From: Bolinopsis microptera
Taxonomy: Eukaryota; Ctenophora; Tentaculata; Lobata; Bolinopsidae
Direction: 5' to 3'
Length of the DNA stretch: 64,000 nt
NCBI RefSeq assembly: GCF_026151205.1
Contig: NC_087080.1
Span: 2,583,096 to 2,647,095, forward strand
Position numbers and translations under genes: made by a program. Below are positions 52,901 to 64,000 of the stretch, piece by piece (the first letter of the stretch is position 1; the number at the start of each line of letters is the position of its first letter). The notes beneath the pieces are model-generated. The model was not told the origin of the DNA, searched no databases, and saw nothing but the letters and a program-made list of their open reading frames with translations.

Positions 52901-54976
52901 GTTGTATGCAGGATATGTAAGGGACCCCATTGGACTAAACAGTGTCCTTACAAGGACACTTTGGGCGTGGCTCTGGATGTGCAACAAGGAAATGGTAAGT
53001 TCAGGTGGTTCAGGTGGTTAGTTATTGGAGCGTACGAAATGGTGTACAGATTTATATTCTTATTTCATATCTATTTTGTTATAATAACTAGAAGTATTGT
53101 GTGTTAACTTCTGCGTTTGTTGTTTTCTAACTTGTTGTGAAAAGTAATTAACACTTTCTGGTGTGAAAATAGAAAACTCCCATTAAACCATGGCAGATGA
53201 TGTAAAAACAAGTCTAGAATATCTAGGAATATGTAAGGCGCAATGTTAAAAACCCTGCTTTCCGTGATTTCACAGTGTAACTGAGTAACGCCTAGTGATT
53301 ACATAACAGCACGTCATTCAACGTGTTGAAATGTTGAAATGTCAACGTGTGTTCTAGGGCACTGGCTTTACTACCCAGACACTTGACGCAGAAGGGTGTT
53401 TTTAAAGTTTGTGGAAAGTGATGCCTTGTGAAGGCCTGTCTCATATAATACGTGTGAAACATGGGGTTCGTTATGTCGTGTGGTTAAAATGTGGTTGACA
53501 TCATATGACATATCCGTTCAGTTCTCAAATTATAAGTTTGAAAGATATGTGAGAAAATATGGAAATTGTTTCGAATACTTTAACTTCCCTATAGATTCTA
53601 GAATTTTGTGTTCAGTAATTTGAGCTAATATTTGTAATTTTCATCATTGTCCTCGTCTCGAATAGCACCTGTTAAAACTCGTTCCTCTCCTCTGATACAC
53701 TTGATGTTTAACGTTATGTAATCTACCATTACGTGTTTAACTGGAATGTGCAGAAAGGCAACACTTACTTGACGTTCCCGCTGAAGAAATGAACCATCTA
53801 GTACTGGAATCAAGGTGAATTTTTATACACGCAGTGTTACATTGCAATGCAAATGAAATTAAGTACAGACTATAAAGTGGATAAATTAGGAAATTTATGT
53901 ACATGATATTATTTATAGTATTATGTTTCCTCATATTAAACATTCATAAAATGGACTGCATACCTTTCAACATATTTGAGCGTATAGTTTACATTCCTCA
54001 TGAGTGTGTGTGTAAGTAGTGTATGATATGAATGTTTAATTTTGATTTGTTTATCTTGTGCTTCATGACTACGTTACCTCATTGAAGCAATTTTGCCACA
54101 TTTTCAGACGAATCTAACAGTACTGCTTAGAATGTACTGGAAAAATGATCTTATCTTTGAAGATAAATTCGAATTATGTCATTCCTGAAGCTGTTCTACC
54201 TTTACACAATACACATACACACTATGACCATCCGCCTCGATTAGATAATTAGATATAACGACAATATCTGAACATTTTGGAAACATTCCCTACTCAAGTT
54301 CCATGATATGTCATTAATATAACACCTTGCAGAACAAACAGCACTATACGAATGTGATAAGATATGCTACACTCGCATTTGTAGATAAAATGAGAAATAG
54401 TTACATAAGTTACAAATAAGTTAGGTGTTACAAATAAGTTAGGTGTTACAAATAAGTTAGGTGTTACAGTACGTCTGGGAAGTTCACACTGTCTCCAAAT
54501 TATTACTGTTTACGATGTTAACCGTTGTTCAGTTATAAAAACTGGATTCCACTAGATATTCTTGAACGAGTTCAAAATGAACTTTTGAGGGTTTTCCATA
54601 TCGATTATCGAAGCTTCACAGCTTCACATTCATCTACATTCAAGAATCCACCTTGACCAGCGTCTAAAATTCCAAGTCTCTAGGTTTAACGAAGTAAATT
54701 ATTGTAATCCTAAAGATAACTTCAATAAACAGCTTTGAGATACAGCTTCTTGATTTGCCACCTTCTAACATCTCCCGTACGCGTAGTTTGTCTGACAACG
54801 TGCTCTCCTAACTACTTGCTTCACTACTTGCTCACTACGACACTACTTACTTCACGCTGCGTTACAGCCCACTGCGTTATTATCCCTACACAATATGACA
54901 ATACAATAACCCACCCAGACTTAAAGGTCAGGTTTAATTACTACACAAGCAGCCAGCAGGTTCACAATACTAACAT

Positions 54977-55067
<91 letters not shown>

Positions 55068-58000
55068 CGACAGGATGCTCACTGTCTTCTTTTAATTATC
55101 CAACTTGAGCATCCCCTACACTACAACCTGTTAGCGTGACTGTGTACACTAGTAGTGTATTGTTTACAGTGCAGAATATATTAAAGTACGGTATGTAAAG
55201 TTAGCGAACTGTAAATAATATGTGGCCTAGGCCTCTGCTGTTTAGCACAGTCTCGTCATCTTTATCAAGTACCCTCTAAACTTGACGACACCGTGACTGA
55301 GTCTATTTCAACATTCCAATTTGGCAGCGAGCCTACTTCCATTTAATATTATCCAATCGAGCTGATGAACATTGGTTTCCTTTTAAGGTATGATTGGTAA
55401 CCACTAAACGGGGGGTGTATTAATGTGATAGTGGTACATTTGCTTTAAATGTTGTCAATCTTGTGAGTGGTAAATTTCATTAAATGTAATATTTACTGCT
55501 CGTAAATCGTAATCACTGTAATTAATGGGGAGGTAATCAATAGAATAGGATATCAATAGCTGAGTAAGAACAATTTGCGGTTAACAAATTTACATTTCTT
55601 ATAAATTGGTCCAAACGTTTGTAACGCTGCAACGCTCCAGGAAGTCTACATTTGTGGGTAGAGATAATTATCTTCTAGCAGCTTTACTCTGCTAATCATT
55701 TCCAGGATTACCAAACCATATCCTATTCGTTTCAACCAATAGGTAATCATCTTTCATGTTACCTGACATGTTTTATCCAATGAGAAGTAAGCCTCAAGAC
55801 ACGTGATATTTTTAATCCAACCAAAGATCATTTCAGTTATCACGTGATACAGTTATGTTTCCTGTCAAGGGTTCTTGATGTTAATTTCCGTGTTTAATTT
55901 CAGCTTGGGTTAAAACGATTATCCTTAAAAACTGGGAGGATTACCTATCAGAAACTGCTCAAAATTTACAGAAAATGTAATCATTCTCTAATATCGGCCA
56001 TGTTAGCTTTGTTTGGTAATGTTATATTAAGTGTTCGAATGTTGTTCAATGATGTCATGTCACACTTTGAACTAGGATAACATTTTGACTATAGCTTGAC
56101 AAATCGAACATTATTCCTGAAAGTGCGAAAGTGTGAGTTGTATTATAGCAAGAACATTAGCAATAATTATTAATTACATCTGTATGGCTGTAATTATTAT
56201 TGCAATAATTGGTTCTGACGACGGTGAAACCTTTTACAAACCGTTTGTTAATGAAGTTAATTAAATAATTCTAACTGATAACTCCATATAATTATAATAA
56301 CGAAGCTGTCAAAATTATAATATGTATAAACATGAACAAAAGCAGGTGCTGCTTGTTTCATAGTTATTTCATTCTCTAAAAACCACACCACTCATCAGAA
56401 TCTTCTATAAGTGTTATCATGTAAATATTTCCTATATTAGTGTATAATGATATGAACTAGTGTATAATGATTTGCTTAATATTTAAATAATAAAATGCCT
56501 ACTATTTACTAGAATGCCCAATATCCGAGTACTAAAATGCCCACTTTTTCAGAGGAAGCTAACTCCGTGAAGCCACCAACCCGGGCACCAGGAGCCTACG
56601 TTCCACCCTCAATAAGAAAAGGAGAACCTGCAGACTCCCAGACAAGGCAACGAGGTAAAATAACATACCATCATGCTATTAGTATAATTAGTGCTGTTAG
56701 TGCTATTAGTGCAATTAGTAACCCACATTCCTCAACCGGACCATCTCATATCGGTTGGGGCACAAGTTGTGAGAGCTATCGCTTTCGCAGTCAGATTATT
56801 TATTACGTGCACGACGATCTACAAATATATTACCTACTATACAACCTACTACTTAGTACTTACATATATATATACAGTATATACTATACTACCTAGATAA
56901 GGAAACGTTACTCGGAAGTGTATAATTCTGCTTGTTGCAAGAGCGAATGTACATCTAGTGTTCTATATTATGTTTATTACCGATGATTTCATTTAGAATG
57001 TCTAGCAGTAAATTCTCTCAACTATTCTGTTATCAAGACATCTAGTTCTTGAAATGATTTTGTTTTTTATTTGAGTGAGTTTGATTGTGTCAATTTGTTG
57101 TGCATGTTGAAATCATGTTGACTTCAGTATGTTTACATTAATTTGATGGCAAATTCCTCACGGTGCAGTATTGACACGTTATTGTAATACGTTTAATTTC
57201 AGATGAAAATCCAACCATTCGTGTTTCAAATCTGGCTGAAGAAACGTGTGAAAAAGATTTGCAAGATTTGTTCAAACCATTTGGGCCAGTCTCAAGAATT
57301 TATCTCGCCAAAGATAAGAACACTGGAATTTCAAAAGTGAGTACCACTCCCCTAAGAAAAATTCTTATAAGGGGGAGTCCCCTTATAACTTTATAAGCAT
57401 TTTCTACAATTTTGCAGACCCACTCACACCTAATCTCATCGTTCCTAAAAATCCTACACCCACTTTCCCACAAATCAATACATATCACAGAGCTCACGCC
57501 GTGTTACCATGTGTTACACTGAGTACAAGTGTAATGATATTTGATACCAACTCGAAATCCTCGGCGCTTCATCGCCTTCCTCGCGTTAAATCATTGACTG
57601 AATCATTTATGACGTGTTATGATTAACAGTAAATATCCTGCATGCCACCATGACTTGAGAACAGTAAATATAAGACACCTATGTGACTTTCCGTTCACAT
57701 GTAATGTAAATCTCGTATTAATTTCAATCATATAAATGATTTTATATCTTTCCCACGAAAATCCCTCCATTAAACCGCGCAACTTTGGGACACTTAACGT
57801 CAAAGGGGCGCATCTGCGGCACGCGCGAAACAAATGTAACCATGAAAATATGGAGGCTCTTGGTCCATATTTACGGCGCGTAGAGCCGCGCATTACATTT
57901 CAAAGTTTGCGACACTTTTAGGGAAGCGGGGCAGCCCTTCTAGACCAGGATACAACTGACAATAACAATTAAAATGTGATTAATTCCAGGGGTTCGCATA

Positions 58001-58413
58001 CATTACGTATAATAGGAGAGAGTCAGCTGAATCCGCTTTACAAACGTTACATCGGTTCAGATATGGACATCTTATTTTGCAAGTCGAATGGGCCAAGTAA
58101 GTATCCACTATCCAATATGTTTTTAAACCAAGCTGAGAGATATTAGTTCATTCGTTGTCTTATAGTTTTTAACAGATGTCAGTTTATAACACAAGTGACA
58201 TTCTTCGTGTAAGATATCGAAGGGGCACATTTCATGTGGCTCATATACCATACTGTGTCAAACTTTAACACGAACAAGTTTTTTTCTCGTGTAAACAATG
58301 CGCCTTTCTGTCACATTGTTTATCTTAAGATTAACAACATGGTGTATGGGGCTCTGTTGTAGTGTAGTATATTATAAACTAATGTCTCCCATTTCAGACC
58401 TTCTGGATCATGA
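49918..58413 (+). CDS. EIF3G: Translation initiation factor eIF3 subunit G
   Basis: Eight exons: 49918-49966, 52113-52318, 52586-52657, 52862-52994, 56553-56654, 57203-57336, 57990-58096 and 58398-58413. They sum to 819 nt (272 aa), against 320 aa in human. eIF3g binds eIF3i and eIF3b, contacts mRNA through an RRM, and assists scanning on the 40S subunit. Domains: the N-terminal eIF3g region (KVTRYYKLTKLKVAKPIAER, KKWRKFG); a CCHC zinc knuckle (CRICKGPHWTKQCPYKD) in exon 4; a linker with GAYVPPSIRKG; and an RRM (IRVSNLAEETCEKDLQDLFK with RNP2-like IRVSNL, and RNP1 GFAYITY spanning exons 6/7). It ends VEWAKPSGS, like the vertebrate WAKP tail. The final exon has only 16 coding bases. Introns 1 (2.1 kb) and 4 (3.6 kb) are large. 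Confidence 0.96.
51205..51450. promoter_or_regulatory. Cluster of CCAAT boxes in eIF3G intron 1
   Basis: CCAAT occurs at about 51206 and 51248, both in the context AGCCAATCACAG. The inverted ATTGG occurs at about 51373, 51415 and 51445. CACGTG-like motifs are interspersed (near 51230 and 51391). The density of NF-Y-type sites suggests an intronic promoter or enhancer. This is inferred from motifs only. Confidence 0.4.
51866..51912. repeat. Palindromic AT/GTGCAC repeat
   Basis: Overlapping copies of CACTATAATATAGTGCACTA in both orientations form an extended near-palindrome in eIF3G intron 1. Confidence 0.7.
54979..55063. repeat. (TC)n microsatellite in eIF3G intron 4
   Basis: About 84 bp of perfect CT dinucleotides, polypyrimidine on the sense strand. 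The surrounding frame encodes a Ser-Leu run and is an artefact. Confidence 0.95.
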
Positions 58414-59199
58414 TGACCTATGACAGGCAGAGCATGACGCGGGACATCAGAAGACTTATTTATTTGAGTTATATTCGTTGTTTTAATATATGACACGATA
58501 TCTGCGTTTCATTTTGTCAGTTAAACAATTAACAATAGAACGTTTACCAGTTACGATATAAGGTTGTATTATTTGCGTGGCTCCAGAGCCAGGCTTTGTT
58601 AATGTTTCGATCGCCCAAAAATTATCACGTGACTTGGATTTTGCAGCCGAACTAAACGGCTTCACAAAAACCCGAAGCTAACCCCACAACGATCGAATTT
58701 GCGTTCTACTAGCTTGTCACGTGACCAAAAACAGCTGCTTTGCCACTAACTCCTCTGGGGAGTATTTCTATCCTATGTCATGACGGTGACTCTGAATCAG
58801 TGTCAAAAATAGTCAATTTTAAATAGCCTCACAAGATTTTTCAAAGATTTGGGCGAGCGATTTAATGGGAGCGCCAGGTGCCACCTTTGTCAATATTCAT
58901 ACAATGAAAGATAACGTGTAAAAATAAATTAACGATAAAACGATCATTATACACAATAATTGAGCTCTTAATAACACATTATATACGAAAACAAAAGATC
59001 GCTCTGAAATATCAAGCCGACCTAAAAGGATGCTCAACTGAAGTACATAACTCAGAGATAACTCTCCGATAATAGATCAAAACTCAAAGTAATTCATATG
59101 ATTCAATCGTTAATAATTTCCAATTAGAAGATGAGTCTTCGCCTGCAAAGACTGTGTCCTGATAATCAAATAAAAGGCTTCCATAATCTATATCCTTTT
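58414..59199. other. Convergent spacer between eIF3G and ATP6V0B
   Basis: It holds the 3' ends of both genes. Several CACGTGAC-like motifs occur near 58626 and 58718. I see no gene. Confidence 0.5.
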
Positions 59200-62100
59200 C
59201 TAAGCACCACCGACTTTCTTGTTGTTACCCTGAAAAGAAACTGGTATCAAATCTGAAAGCTACAATTCATATCATCATTTAACACATTTACTGCTTGACG
59301 AGGTAATGATAGAGGTATGACCGTAAAGAGTAATCTCTCACTGATTTGCTCAGTTCAGTTTATTCTAGTTATGAAAACAGTCCTGTAATGTTAGATGAAG
59401 TAGCTTACCAGTAGGACCGCAATAATGACCCCGAACAGTCCAATAGCACTACCGAAGATTTCAATCACCAAAATCTGTGGATATTTAAGAATTGTCAAAA
59501 CAGATCGCATTGTTAAACAAGTTCTACCCCGGATATTGGGTCAAACTGTTTCAAGTAATATCATTAAACGGAGTTTTTGTTATTGATACGCCATGTAAAA
59601 GCTATGATCATATCATGCTGCTCACATCATGTAAAGAGTGCTTATTAATTTAAACAACTTACCCTGACGAATAGATCTGAGTTCTGTGCATCAGCTAGGG
59701 CGGCCCCACTGAAATGGTTCTGTGATTACATCATTACACTTGACACTGGTGTGATTGAATCAGTCTTGACTCTCGTACACTCCGTAAGCTTGGGATCAAC
59801 CGGATACACCAATTGCGCGCAGCATCTATTGCTAGTTTTTAGTGCCGACAGTCACATGCTGCATGTATACGCGCGTATAAGTTCCGGGCGCGCGGTAGAC
59901 CCTTCAAATAATTATGTGACAAAACATGGCACACACTCGTGATGGAATTTACACAAGGCAATGAAATGTAACTCGATCATTAGGTCACAATACTGTAGTG
60001 ATGACCTCTATCACCAGGGAACGGGACAGGTTTTTGTTTCAGACTTTTCCGTTAACATTGATGATACAAAGCAGTCCTCTTTCATTTGCTTTTTAATCGA
60101 TGCTTGTTAAATGTGAGCTCATATTTCACCCTTCTTCATGAATATTAATATGGTCAGAAATACCTTGGCTCATAGCAAGAAGTATAATTAGAGCCAAAAC
60201 ATAAGTAAGCTCATCATTACCTTTATAGTAAAACTGTGTGTGAGTATTAACTATTACATGAAAAGAAGTGCACTAATTGATCCAGGTGCTCAGGTGGCGT
60301 GTAAGCAATATGTTGCTACTCCGAGAAAAGCACACTATTATGTTGACTCATCTGGTTCCTACTTCCTTAAATACTTAAGGAACTCGTTAAGCGAGTCGGT
60401 ACAATGTTTCTAGATGCTGTGTCCTCATAACACATCCTACGTTAACGTAAACACTGTAGTTCTGTAACTACTACTGTAGTTCTGTAAGAGAATAGTGCTT
60501 TAAAGATCACGTGTTAAAGATCAGGTGTTAAAGATCACGTGTTAAAGATCACGTGGTGGTACAAACCAATTAAAACGCACCTGCCGACAATACCAACACA
60601 TATCCCACAGGCTAGATTACACAGTCCAGTCAGGAGTCCAGCGAAGAAGAGACAGTATCCTGAAATTGGCAAGCAATCAAATATACTGCATATTTAGTTA
60701 CATATAACATATGTAACATATTTAGCTGCATATGAAACCACTATATGATCTGACTACAGGCAGTGTAAAAGTTCATTATAAAACACCATCATCATGTGAG
60801 CTACATCATGAAACGTAAGACTTGTACTAGGATTTACAATGAGACTCAATGTTATTCCAAGTTACCGTTGTAGACGTAAGTAAAGGTTAAAGTTACCGTT
60901 GTAGACGTAAGTAAAGGTTAAAGTTACCGTTGTAGACGTAAGTAAAGGTTAAAGTTACCGTTGTAGACTACACTATACTATTACTACTACTCTCTACTAT
61001 GTTATTCCAAGTTACCGTTGTAGACGTAAGTAAAGGTTCAAGTTACCGTTGTAGACGTAAGTAAAGGTTAAAGTTACCGTTGTAGACTACACTATACTAT
61101 TACTACTACTCTCTACTATGTTATTCCAAGTTACCGTTGTAGACGTAAGTAAAGGTTCAAGTTACCGTTGTAGACTACACTATACTATTACTACTACTCT
61201 CTACTATGTTATTCCAAGTTACCGTTGTAGACGTAAGTAAAGGTTAAAGTTACCGTTGTAGACGTAAGTAAAGGTTAAAGTTACCGTTGTAGACTACACT
61301 ATACTATTACTACTACTCTCTACTATGTTATTCCAAGTTACCGTTGTAGACGTAAGTAAAGGTTCAAGTTACCGTTGTAGACTACACTATACTATTACTA
61401 CTACTCTCTACTATGTTATTCCAAGTTACCGTTGTAGACGTAAGTAAAGGTTCAAGTTACCGTTGTAGACGTAAGTAAAGGTTAAAGTTACCGTTGTATA
61501 CGTAAGTAAAGGTTAAAGTTACCGTTGTAGACGTAAGTAAAGGTTAAAGTTACCGTTGTAGACGTAAGTAAAGGTTCAAGTTACCGTTGTAGACGTAAGT
61601 AAAGGTTAAAGTTACCGTTGTATACGTAAGTAAAGGTTAAAGTTACCGTTGTATACGTAAGTAAAGGTTAAAGTTACCGTTGTAGACGTAAGTAAAGGTT
61701 TAAGTTACCGTTGTAGACGTAAGTAAAGGTTAAAGTTACCGTTGTAGACTACACTATACTATTACTACTACTCTCTACTATGTTATTCCAAGTTACCGTT
61801 GTAGACGTAAGTAAAGGTTAAAGTTACCGTTGTAGACGTAAGTAAAGGTTAAAGTTACCGTTGTATACGTAAGTAAAGGTTAAAGTTACCGTTGTAGACG
61901 TAAGTAAAGGTTTAAGTTACCGTTGTAGACGTAAGTAAAGGTTAAAGTTACCGTTGTAGACTACACTATACTATTACTACTACTCTCTACTATGTTATTC
62001 CAAGTTACCGTTGTAGACGTAAGTAAAGGTTTAAGTTACCGTTGTAGACGTAAGTAAAGGTTAAAGTTACCGTTGTAGACTACACTATACTATTACTACT

Positions 62101-63922
62101 ACTCTCTACTATGTTATTCCAAGTTACCGTTGTAGACGTAAGTAAAGGTTAAAGTTACCGTTGTAGACGTAAGTAAAGGTTAAAGTTACCGTTGTAGACT
62201 ACACTATACTATTACTACTACTCTCTACTATGTTATTCCAAGTTACCGTTGTAGACGTAAGTAAAGGTTCAAGTTACCGTTGTAGACTACACTATACTAT
62301 TACTACTACTCTCTACTATGTTATTCCAAGTTACCGTTGTAGACGTAAGTAAAGGTTAAAGTTACCGTTGTAGACGTAAGTAAAGGTTAAAGTTACCGTT
62401 GTAGACTACACTATACTATTACTACTACTCTCTACTATGTTATTCCAAGTTACCGTTGTAGACGTAAGTAAAGGTTCAAGTTACCGTTGTAGACTACACT
62501 ATACTATTACTACTACTCTCTACTATGTTATTCCAAGTTACCGTTGTAGACGTAAGTAAAGGTTCAAGTTACCGTTGTAGACGTAAGTAAAGGTTAAAGT
62601 TACCGTTGTATACGTAAGTAAAGGTTAAAGTTACCGTTGTAGACGTAAGTAAAGGTTAAAGTTACCGTTGTAGACGTAAGTAAAGGTTCAAGTTACCGTT
62701 GTAGACGTAAGTAAAGGTTAAAGTTACCGTTGTATACGTAAGTAAAGGTTAAAGTTACCGTTGTATACGTAAGTAAAGGTTAAAGTTACCGTTGTAGACG
62801 TAAGTAAAGGTTTAAGTTACCGTTGTAGACGTAAGTAAAGGTTAAAGTTACCGTTGTAGACTACACTATACTATTACTACTACTCTCTACTATGTTATTC
62901 CAAGTTACCGTTGTAGACGTAAGTAAAGGTTAAAGTTACCGTTGTAGACGTAAGTAAAGGTTAAAGTTACCGTTGTATACGTAAGTAAAGGTTAAAGTTA
63001 CCGTTGTAGACGTAAGTAAAGGTTTAAGTTACCGTTGTAGACGTAAGTAAAGGTTAAAGTTACCGTTGTAGACTACACTATACTATTACTACTACTCTCT
63101 ACTATGTTATTCCAAGTTACCGTTGTAGACGTAAGTAAAGGTTAAAGTTACCGTTGTAGACGTAAGTAAAGGTTTAAGTTACCGTTGTAGACGTAAGTAA
63201 AGGTTCAAGTTACCGTTGTAGACTACACTATACTATTACTACTACTCTCTACTATGTTATTCCAAGTTACCGTTGTAGACGTAAGTAAAGGTTAAAGTTA
63301 CCGATGTAGACTACACTATACTATTACTACTACTCTCTACTATGTTATTCCAAGTTACCGTTGTAGACGTAAGTAAAGGTTAAAGTTACCGTTGTAGACT
63401 ACACTATACTATTACTACTACTCTCTACTATGTTATTCCAAGTTACCGTTGTAGACGTAAGTAAAGGTTTAAGTTACCGTTGTAGACGTAAGTAAAGGTT
63501 AAAGTTACCGTTGTAGACTACACTATACTATTACTACTACTCTCTACTATGTTATTCCAAGTTACCGTTGTAGACGTAAGTAAAGGTTAAAGTTACCGTT
63601 GTAGACGTAAGTAAAGGTTAAAGTTACCGTTGTAGACGTAAGTAAAGGTTAAAGTTACCGTTGTAGACTACACTATACTATTACTACTACTCTCTACTAT
63701 GTTATTCCAAGTTACCGTTGTAGACGTAAGTAAAGGTTAAAGTTACCGTTGTAGACGTAAGTAAAGGTTAAAGTTACCGTTGTAGACGTAAGTAAAGGTT
63801 AAAGTTACCGTTGTAGACGTAAGTAAAGGTTAAAGTTACCGTTGTAGACGTAAGTAAAGGTTAAAGTTACCGTTGTAGACGTAAGTAGCGTAGTTTTCCT
63901 TGAAACCCTCCTCAGTCGAAGC
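59200..63922 (-). CDS. ATP6V0B: V-type ATPase proteolipid c'' subunit, 3' part (runs off the window)
   Basis: Minus-strand exons seen: 63922-63871, 60659-60581, 59708-59663, 59474-59409 and 59229-59200 (stop). All phases fit. Exons further 5' lie beyond 64000. The c'' proteolipid is part of the membrane Vo ring that carries protons in endosomes and lysosomes. Seen: a loop (ASTEEGFKENYATYVYNG), a TM segment (YCLFFAGLLTGLCNLACGIC) ending VGIVGSGAALADAQNSDLFV, and a TM segment ILVIEIFGSAIGLFGVIIAV. The last includes the family EIFGSAIGLFGV block, which distinguishes it from the c subunit. The tail GNNKKVGGA is short and lineage-specific. The intron between the first two visible exons is almost wholly a minisatellite derived from the exon/donor boundary. 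Confidence 0.92.
60502..60556. promoter_or_regulatory. Four 14-bp repeats with CACGTG E-boxes
   Basis: The unit TTAAAGATCACGTG recurs at a 14-bp period, with CACGTG at 60508, 60536 and 60550 and CAGGTG at 60522. It lies in an ATP6V0B intron. TFEB/MITF-type factors bind CACGTG in many V-ATPase genes of vertebrates, so regulation is conceivable, but this is inference. Confidence 0.4.
60850..63886. repeat. 3-kb minisatellite built from the ATP6V0B exon end and splice donor
   Basis: The basic 30-bp unit is AGTTACCGTTGTAGACGTAA plus GTAAAGGTTA. A second 57-bp unit shares AGTTACCGTTGTAGAC and then runs ACTACACTATACTATTACTA through to TGTTATTCCA. On the minus strand each 30-bp unit reads TACTTACGTCTACAACG|GTAACTT, which is the exact end of the exon at 63871 plus its donor. 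Unit order also repeats at larger scale: the block near 61411-61790 recurs near 62523-62900. GTAAGT is also present on the + strand in each unit. Confidence 0.95.
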
Positions 63923-64000
63923 CTGTGAAATATTAATTAATACAAAGCATGGTCCAGCTGCCAACATGTTGCTGCCGTACATGGAAATGAAATATGCATG

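Noticed and set aside
54735..55139. 134-residue frame with a Ser-Leu run
   Set aside because: It spans the (TC)n microsatellite in an eIF3G intron and its flanks show no domain.
60850..63886. CRISPR-like array of 30-bp repeats
   Set aside because: There are no unique spacers, the units are contiguous, and the host is an animal nuclear genome with an intron at this place.

Overview
The window comes from a metazoan nuclear genome, AT-rich and probably from an early-branching or other invertebrate animal. I cannot name the species. The evidence is spliced genes with GT-AG introns of about 100 bp to 3.6 kb, integrin alpha subunits with the GFFKR tail, LINE reverse-transcriptase relics, MITEs, and many micro- and minisatellites. 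I built the gene models by hand from splice sites and reading phase. For RABL6, the RNF37 homolog, AK3, both integrins and eIF3G, the exon lengths sum to an exact multiple of three.

Left part (1-19.3 kb). A small unrecognised acidic-tailed gene lies on the + strand (1287-2064). It is followed by a run of minus-strand genes, read from high to low coordinate: AK3-type adenylate kinase (19253-16058), KIN17 (15541-14378), anamorsin/CIAPIN1 (13926-13225), the U-box ubiquitin ligase RNF37/UBOX5 (12857-8405) and the Rab-like GTPase RABL6 (7707-2147). Several introns hold further genes. An intronless BTB protein (7000-5322) lies in RABL6 intron 1. A 294-residue + strand ORF with a CRE-bearing 42-bp repeat lies in an RNF37 intron. 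A small + strand ORF lies in an AK3 intron. Four copies of one MITE family sit in two AK3 introns.

Middle (19.3-25 kb). This is a transposon graveyard: two copies of a LINE 3' fragment, a pogo-like MITE inserted in one of them, a GC-rich inverted-repeat pair that differs by a block of about 0.5 kb, and a jockey-like reverse-transcriptase tail at 23.5-24.1 kb.

Integrin region (24.9-48.3 kb). Two integrin alpha genes without an I domain lie head to tail on the + strand (31733-36850, about 1060 aa; 39066-48254, about 1074 aa). The promoter and first exon of the upstream gene occur twice as 1580-bp copies with no difference found. Between the copies lie about 10.4 units of a 405-bp satellite.

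Right part (49.9-64 kb). The translation initiation factor eIF3G gene (+, 49918-58413) converges on the V-ATPase c'' proteolipid gene ATP6V0B (-, from 59200 to beyond the window). One ATP6V0B intron is filled by a 3-kb minisatellite whose 30-bp unit repeats the adjoining exon end together with its splice donor. This is the most unusual structure in the window, together with the satellite-split exon-1 duplication.

The genes are mostly unrelated housekeeping functions (translation, Fe-S assembly, nucleotide metabolism, acidification, ubiquitination) plus a cell-adhesion pair. I see no operon-like functional theme.
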